Part shown: positions 6,257 through 7,596 of the stretch, piece after piece
How positions within the stretch are numbered: the first letter of the stretch is position 1
How the letters are laid out: every line of letters starts with the position of its first letter
From: an uncultured Bacteroidaceae bacterium
Lineage (GTDB): Bacteria; Bacteroidota; Bacteroidia; Bacteroidales; Bacteroidaceae
DNA length: 7,596 nucleotides
Direction of reading: 5' to 3'
Assembly: GCA_934364765.1 (NCBI GenBank)
Contig: CAKRMO010000048.1
Span: 1-7,596, forward strand
Translations under genes and position numbers: made by a program
The notes under the pieces: generated by a model
Told to the model about the DNA's origin: nothing
The model's input: the letters and a program-made list of their open reading frames with translations, nothing else
Database searches by the model: none

Positions 6257-6315
6257 CAACATTTGATGTAGGGAAAACTATGTCCGATGTAGAAAAAACT
6301 ATGTCTGATATAATT
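6257..6315. repeat. 21-nt tandem units (copy B)
   Basis: Two units (6257-6277 degenerate; 6278-6298) and a partial third (6299-6315) precede the hairpin exactly as in copy A. In one frame they encode a seven-residue repeat (GKTMSDV-like), but a stop comes directly after MSDII (6316-6318), so coding is unlikely. Confidence 0.65.
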
Positions 6316-6337
6316 TAAACTACGTCAGACCTTTTTT
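6303..6337 (+). terminator. Terminator-like hairpin inside repeat copy B
   Basis: The left arm gtctgatataatt (6303-6315) faces aaactacgtcagac; the base gtctga/tcagac is perfect, with one G-T pair and two A-C mismatches further up. C and six T residues follow (6332-6337). It is the counterpart of 269-304, weaker in its upper stem. Confidence 0.45.
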
Positions 6338-6441
6338 CGCCACTTTGCAACACACAGAAAAACAAAACGCTGCAACAGGCATATTTTGTGCGGTATTTTC
6401 TGATTTCTTGTCCCGAACAAAGGAATTTGACGCAAAAGCAC

Positions 6442-6449
6442 TACCTTTG
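6442..6449 (+). promoter_or_regulatory. Bacteroidota -7 promoter box for the DNA methyltransferase
   Basis: TACCTTTG matches TAnnTTTG exactly, 47 nt before the ATG at 6497. A TTTG lies at 6426-6429 but is too close to be a standard -33 element. The start codon has a purine-rich AAGGA at 6489-6493, only 3 nt away, which is short spacing. Confidence 0.55.
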
Positions 6450-6496
6450 TAAAAAGTTACGGCTTCAGAATTTATGCAGCCCGACCGCAAGGAATT

Positions 6497-7516
6497 ATGA
6501 CGGAGTACAGCAAATACATTGACGGTTTACTGACACCAAAACCAGAGGAAAAGACCCTTGTTCTGGATCTTTTCGCCGGCTGTGGCGGTCTGTCGCTTGG
6601 CTTTGAAGCCGCCGGCTTCAAGACCATTGGCTATGAAATGTGCGAGGAAGCCGTGGAAACTTACAACAAAAACCTCTCCGGGAAATGCCATAAAGAATTT
6701 TTGGAAACAGGCTATGACTATCCCCAAAAGGAAAACATCGGCATAGTCATAGGCGGGCCTCCGTGCCAACCGTTCAGCCGCTTCGGAAACCAGAAAGGCA
6801 TCAAAGACTCCCGCGACGGCTTCCCCATATTCATAGATGCCATACAGCGCATCAAGCCCAGAGTGTTTCTGTTTGAAAACGTTGCTAACATCTTGGGGCG
6901 GCACAAATGGTATTTGGACTTGATAGTGGCGGAGCTGATGAATTTGGGGTATTTTGTCGAATACAGGATATTGAATGCCGTTGACTACGGAGTTCCGCAA
7001 AACAGGCAAAGGCTGATATGCGTAGGTCATCGTGCCAAATTCCACTTTCCGCAAAAAGAAATGCGGAAAGTAACCGTCGAGGAAGCCATCGGAGACACCA
7101 TGCACTGCACGTTTCCCGACAGTAAAATACTCACCCCACGCCAAGATGAGTACATTGCCGTCTATGAGAAGAAGTCGCACTGCATAACGCCGCGCGATTT
7201 GCACCCGGACAGACCGGCACGTACCATAACCTGCCGAAACCTTGCCGGGGCAACGAGCGATATGCAAAGAGTGCGCCTGAAAGACGGAAGAAGGAGAAGG
7301 ATAACCGACAGGGAGGCGGCACGGCTGCAGACTTTTCCCGATTGGTTCGAGTTCTGCGGCACAGAAAACAAAAAGTTCTATCAAATCGGCAACGCTGTTC
7401 CGCCACTGCTTGCATACAAATTGGCAATGCAGGTGAAAACAACCTATCACGCCATTCAAAAATCCACGGACGAGATATTAAACGTCATGGCTTCTAACTG
7501 CTTATTCGCGATATGA
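6497..7516 (+). CDS. C5-cytosine DNA methyltransferase
   Basis: This complete 339-residue enzyme would transfer a methyl group from SAM to carbon 5 of cytosine in a specific DNA sequence. The ten-motif order is intact: motif I DLFAGCGGLSLGF (24-36), motif IV GGPPCQPFS (86-94) with catalytic Cys90, motif VI ENV (127-129), motif VIII DYGVPQNRQR (163-172), and motif X QIGNAVPP (296-303). The target-recognition region between motifs VIII and IX is short (about 185-245), consistent with a single specificity that I cannot predict. DREAARLQTFPDWF (271-284) is typical of type II modification enzymes. Base composition is lower in GC than xerD and the aroQ operon, suggesting acquisition. It overlaps a second gene by 4 nt (ATGA), the usual packaging of a restriction partner. 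Confidence 0.95.
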   Translation: MTEYSKYIDGLLTPKPEEKTLVLDLFAGCGGLSLGFEAAGFKTIGYEMCEEAVETYNKNLSGKCHKEFLETGYDYPQKENIGIVIGGPPCQPFSRFGNQKGIKDSRDGFPIFIDAIQRIKPRVFLFENVANILGRHKWYLDLIVAELMNLGYFVEYRILNAVDYGVPQNRQRLICVGHRAKFHFPQKEMRKVTVEEAIGDTMHCTFPDSKILTPRQDEYIAVYEKKSHCITPRDLHPDRPARTITCRNLAGATSDMQRVRLKDGRRRRITDREAARLQTFPDWFEFCGTENKKFYQIGNAVPPLLAYKLAMQVKTTYHAIQKSTDEILNVMASNCLFAI

Positions 7517-7596
7517 ACATAAATGTAAGAAAAGAGACTCCTGCTAAAATAAAGGAATTAGTCTTTAATTTGCTTGACATACTGAAAGCCATAGGC
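7513..7596 (+). CDS. N-terminal fragment, candidate restriction endonuclease partner
   Basis: An ATG at 7513 overlaps the methyltransferase stop (ATGA) and opens a frame of 28 codons to the window edge with no stop. It begins MNINVRKETPAKIKEL and continues as an amphipathic helix (VFNLLDILKAIG). The fragment is too short to identify. The overlap implies translational coupling, and genes so placed after a solitary C5 methyltransferase are usually the cognate endonuclease. A controller protein, nicking repair enzyme or unrelated gene is possible. Confidence 0.65.
   Translation, partial: MNINVRKETPAKIKELVFNLLDILKAIG

Larger units (their letters stand above)
6174..6406. repeat. Dispersed intergenic repeat, copy B
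   Basis: Collinear with 120-402: gcgatgcggct (6179-6189), gggcgtatgcaatacgccc with ctgcaaat after it (6206-6232), 21-nt units (6257-6315), hairpin and T-run (6303-6337), cgccact (6338-6344), and a weak tail around ggtattttctgattt (6392-6406). It occupies most of the 412-bp gene-free stretch between xerD and the DNA methyltransferase, in the same orientation as copy A. Confidence 0.75.

Overview
The window looks like chromosomal DNA of a Bacteroidales-type bacterium (phylum Bacteroidota). Three things point there. The promoters upstream of xerD, aroQ and the DNA methyltransferase match the Bacteroidota -7 box TAnnTTTG. Shine-Dalgarno sequences are mostly weak. A divergent aroQ/xerD pair is, from memory, a recurrent arrangement in that group. 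I cannot name the genus. Base composition is GC-rich over the core genes (about 60% in 5641-5700) and lower in the right-hand methyltransferase (about 43% in 6901-6960).

Layout. (1) 1-48 is the last 15 codons of a plus-strand gene, followed by a perfect 18-bp hairpin that can terminate transcription in both directions. (2) 120-402 is non-coding and holds copy A of a dispersed repeat: a palindromic block, 21-nt tandem units, and a hairpin followed by a T-run. (3) 407-5100 is a compact six-gene minus-strand operon, read from right to left: aroQ, an O-methyltransferase, an IspD/TarI-family cytidylyltransferase, a glycosyltransferase, a second SAM methyltransferase and a YqhD-like iron alcohol dehydrogenase. 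Gene junctions overlap by 1-4 nt or are separated by 2-19 nt, and a strong terminator follows the last stop. (4) 5101-5151 is a 51-bp divergent promoter region. (5) xerD runs rightward from a GTG start. (6) 6085-6496 is non-coding: a 21-bp perfect inverted repeat whose arms are themselves palindromes, overlapping copy B of the same dispersed repeat, and then a promoter. (7) 6497-7516 is a complete C5-cytosine DNA methyltransferase. A further gene overlaps it by 4 nt (ATGA) and runs off the window; it is a candidate restriction-endonuclease partner.

How the genes fit together. aroQ and xerD are housekeeping genes (shikimate pathway; chromosome dimer resolution). The rest of the aroQ operon combines a nucleotidyltransferase, a glycosyltransferase, two small-molecule methyltransferases and an oxidoreductase, which would fit isoprenoid and/or surface-glycan precursor metabolism. 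The methyltransferase with its overlapping partner looks like a type II restriction-modification locus inserted next to the core genes, bordered by the repeat element. The least ordinary parts are the two repeat copies and the truncated partner gene at the right edge. I found no clear evidence of a new multi-gene system inside the window.
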